Below, piece by piece: positions 5,642-6,267 of a stretch of DNA of 6,267 nt (position 1 is the first letter of the stretch; each line of letters begins with the position of its first letter). Origin of the DNA: an uncultured Burkholderiales bacterium (lineage in GTDB: Bacteria; Pseudomonadota; Gammaproteobacteria; Burkholderiales; Burkholderiaceae); NCBI GenBank assembly GCA_903845315.1, contig CAIMWY010000415.1, positions 1 through 6,267 of the forward strand, written 5' to 3'. Below the pieces are notes generated by a model. It did no database searches. It was not told where the DNA came from and worked only from the letters and a program-made list of their open reading frames with translations. Made by a program: the position numbers and the translations under genes.

Positions 5642-6253
5642 ATGTTAGCAATCGCAACACTATCATCTCCTTCCCTAAGGGGCGCCACTGCGCACCTTGC
5701 GGACGAGTTGCAGGTTGGCCGTGTTTATCGGCGTGAGGATCTTGCTCGCCTGAGTAATGCAGTGGATCGGCATCTCCATGAACTGGTGTCCACAGGCATG
5801 CTTAAAAAGCTGGCTCAGGGGCTTTACTACGCACCAAAGCAATCGAACTTTGGTCCCTTGCCCCCCACTGACGAACAGGTGGTGCGAGGATTTCTGCGTG
5901 ACAAGGATTTTTTGGTGTTTTCTCCGTCGTCATACAACACGGTGGGCCTAGGCACTACGCAGCTCTACAACAGCACACTGGTCTACAACCACAAACGTCA
6001 TGGCGTTTTCAAACTGGGCAACCGCCAGTTTGATTTCCGAGTAAAACCACGCTTCCCCAAGAAACTGACGCCCGAATTCCTGTACGTCGACCTGCTGAAC
6101 AACTTAGACGAATTGGCCGAAGACCGTGAAGCTGTGCTCAGGCAGGCCCGCAATAGGCTGATGTCTTTTAATCGAGCCCGACTCCAAGCAGCATTGGACA
6201 ACTACGGCAACATGGCCACACGCAAACGGGTTAGGGAATGGATCGGTGGCTGA
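5642..6253 (+). CDS. AbiEi-family antitoxin / winged-helix regulator (DUF6088-like)
   Basis: A 203-residue protein resembling the antitoxin half of AbiE-type (type IV) toxin-antitoxin systems. Residues about 15-66 form a winged helix-turn-helix: GRVYRREDLARL, then AVDRHLHELVSTGMLKKLAQGLYYAP, the typical AbiEi N-terminal DNA-binding unit ending in the beta-wing. Residues about 76-142 hold the DUF6088-like core (SPSSYNTVGLGTTQLYNS, then HGVFKLGNRQFDFRVKPRFP). A helical C-terminal segment (144-203) rich in Arg, Asp and Glu follows. In characterised AbiE systems the antitoxin neutralises the nucleotidyltransferase toxin and represses its own promoter. The promoter and inverted repeats directly upstream fit such autoregulation. 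No clear Shine-Dalgarno precedes ATG 5642. The stop overlaps the next start by 8 bases, indicating translational coupling. Family assignment is good; whether it defends against phage is inference. Confidence 0.85.
   Translation: MLAIATLSSPSLRGATAHLADELQVGRVYRREDLARLSNAVDRHLHELVSTGMLKKLAQGLYYAPKQSNFGPLPPTDEQVVRGFLRDKDFLVFSPSSYNTVGLGTTQLYNSTLVYNHKRHGVFKLGNRQFDFRVKPRFPKKLTPEFLYVDLLNNLDELAEDREAVLRQARNRLMSFNRARLQAALDNYGNMATRKRVREWIGG
6233..6237 (+). promoter_or_regulatory. Ribosome-binding site for the downstream toxin gene, inside the antitoxin gene
   Basis: AGGGA (6233-6237) ends 8 bases before GTG 6246, a normal spacing. It supports the GTG over ATG 6238, which the same motif abuts with no gap. 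Confidence 0.5.
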
Positions 6254-6267
6254 ATTTCTTCACGAAC
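6246..6267 (+). CDS. Probable AbiEii-type nucleotidyltransferase toxin, first seven codons only
   Basis: GTG 6246 opens a frame reading (M)AEFLHE before the window ends. It overlaps the last 8 bases of the antitoxin gene in a different frame. As I recall, AbiEii partners of this antitoxin subfamily commonly begin with a short FLH motif followed by a helix and a VEKDYW motif. The latter would lie beyond the edge and cannot be checked here. In known systems the product is a DUF1814/AbiEii nucleotidyltransferase that halts growth when the antitoxin is lost or outcompeted. The call rests on position, overlap, ribosome-binding site and seven residues. ATG 6238 in another frame (MDRWLNFFTN) is an alternative that I consider less likely. 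Confidence 0.5.

Noticed and set aside
5628..5648. Six-codon upstream ORF (MKKHPC) overlapping the AbiEi start
   Set aside because: It has no ribosome-binding site, is very short and shows no attenuator structure. It could be chance in an AT-rich leader.
6238..6267. Alternative toxin start at ATG 6238 (MDRWLNFFTN)
   Set aside because: The AGGGA motif directly abuts this ATG with no spacing, whereas GTG 6246 has proper spacing and an AEFLHE start that better fits the expected AbiEii partner. Not excluded until the downstream sequence is read.

Overview
The window looks like a chromosomal stretch from a betaproteobacterium of the order Burkholderiales, most likely Comamonadaceae (Limnohabitans/Rhodoferax-like). 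The reasons are the Bug-type periplasmic binding protein typical of that group, the Burkholderiales flavour of the SerA tail, moderately high GC with GC-rich third positions, and dense co-directional genes. This placement is inference from protein character, not from a search. All genes read on the + strand.

Layout. Bases 2-448 hold the 3' end of a D-3-phosphoglycerate dehydrogenase gene (serA) with its C-terminal ACT domain, followed by a GC-rich hairpin. Bases 503-1036 encode a six-helix DUF2878 membrane protein. Bases 1080-2054 encode an exported Bug/TctC solute-binding protein, and 2102-3064 a fumarylacetoacetate-hydrolase-family enzyme. These two probably form a small catabolic unit: uptake of an organic acid and cleavage, isomerisation or decarboxylation of a dicarbonyl-type acid. 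Bases 3130-5334 encode the most unusual protein here, a 734-residue fusion of an OsmC-like domain (both family cysteines present) with a full-length E. coli-type YcaO. Its stop codon lies inside the stem of a terminator-like hairpin.

Bases 5335-5641 are a 307-base non-coding gap. It carries that hairpin, two abutting inverted repeats with identical 12-base spacers, repeated TCCGCA and AAATC words, and a good sigma-70-type promoter (ATGACA-17-TAAAAT). The promoter drives 5642-6253, an AbiEi/DUF6088-type antitoxin-regulator. The right edge cuts the next gene after about seven codons. It begins at a GTG overlapping the antitoxin stop by 8 bases, and the start of its product resembles AbiEii nucleotidyltransferase toxins. 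The window therefore runs from housekeeping and catabolic genes into the start of an accessory AbiE-type toxin-antitoxin / phage-defence operon.

No complete rRNA, tRNA, CRISPR array or insertion sequence was seen. The strongest leads are the OsmC-YcaO fusion, whose substrate is unknown to me, and the repeat-rich control region ahead of the AbiE operon.
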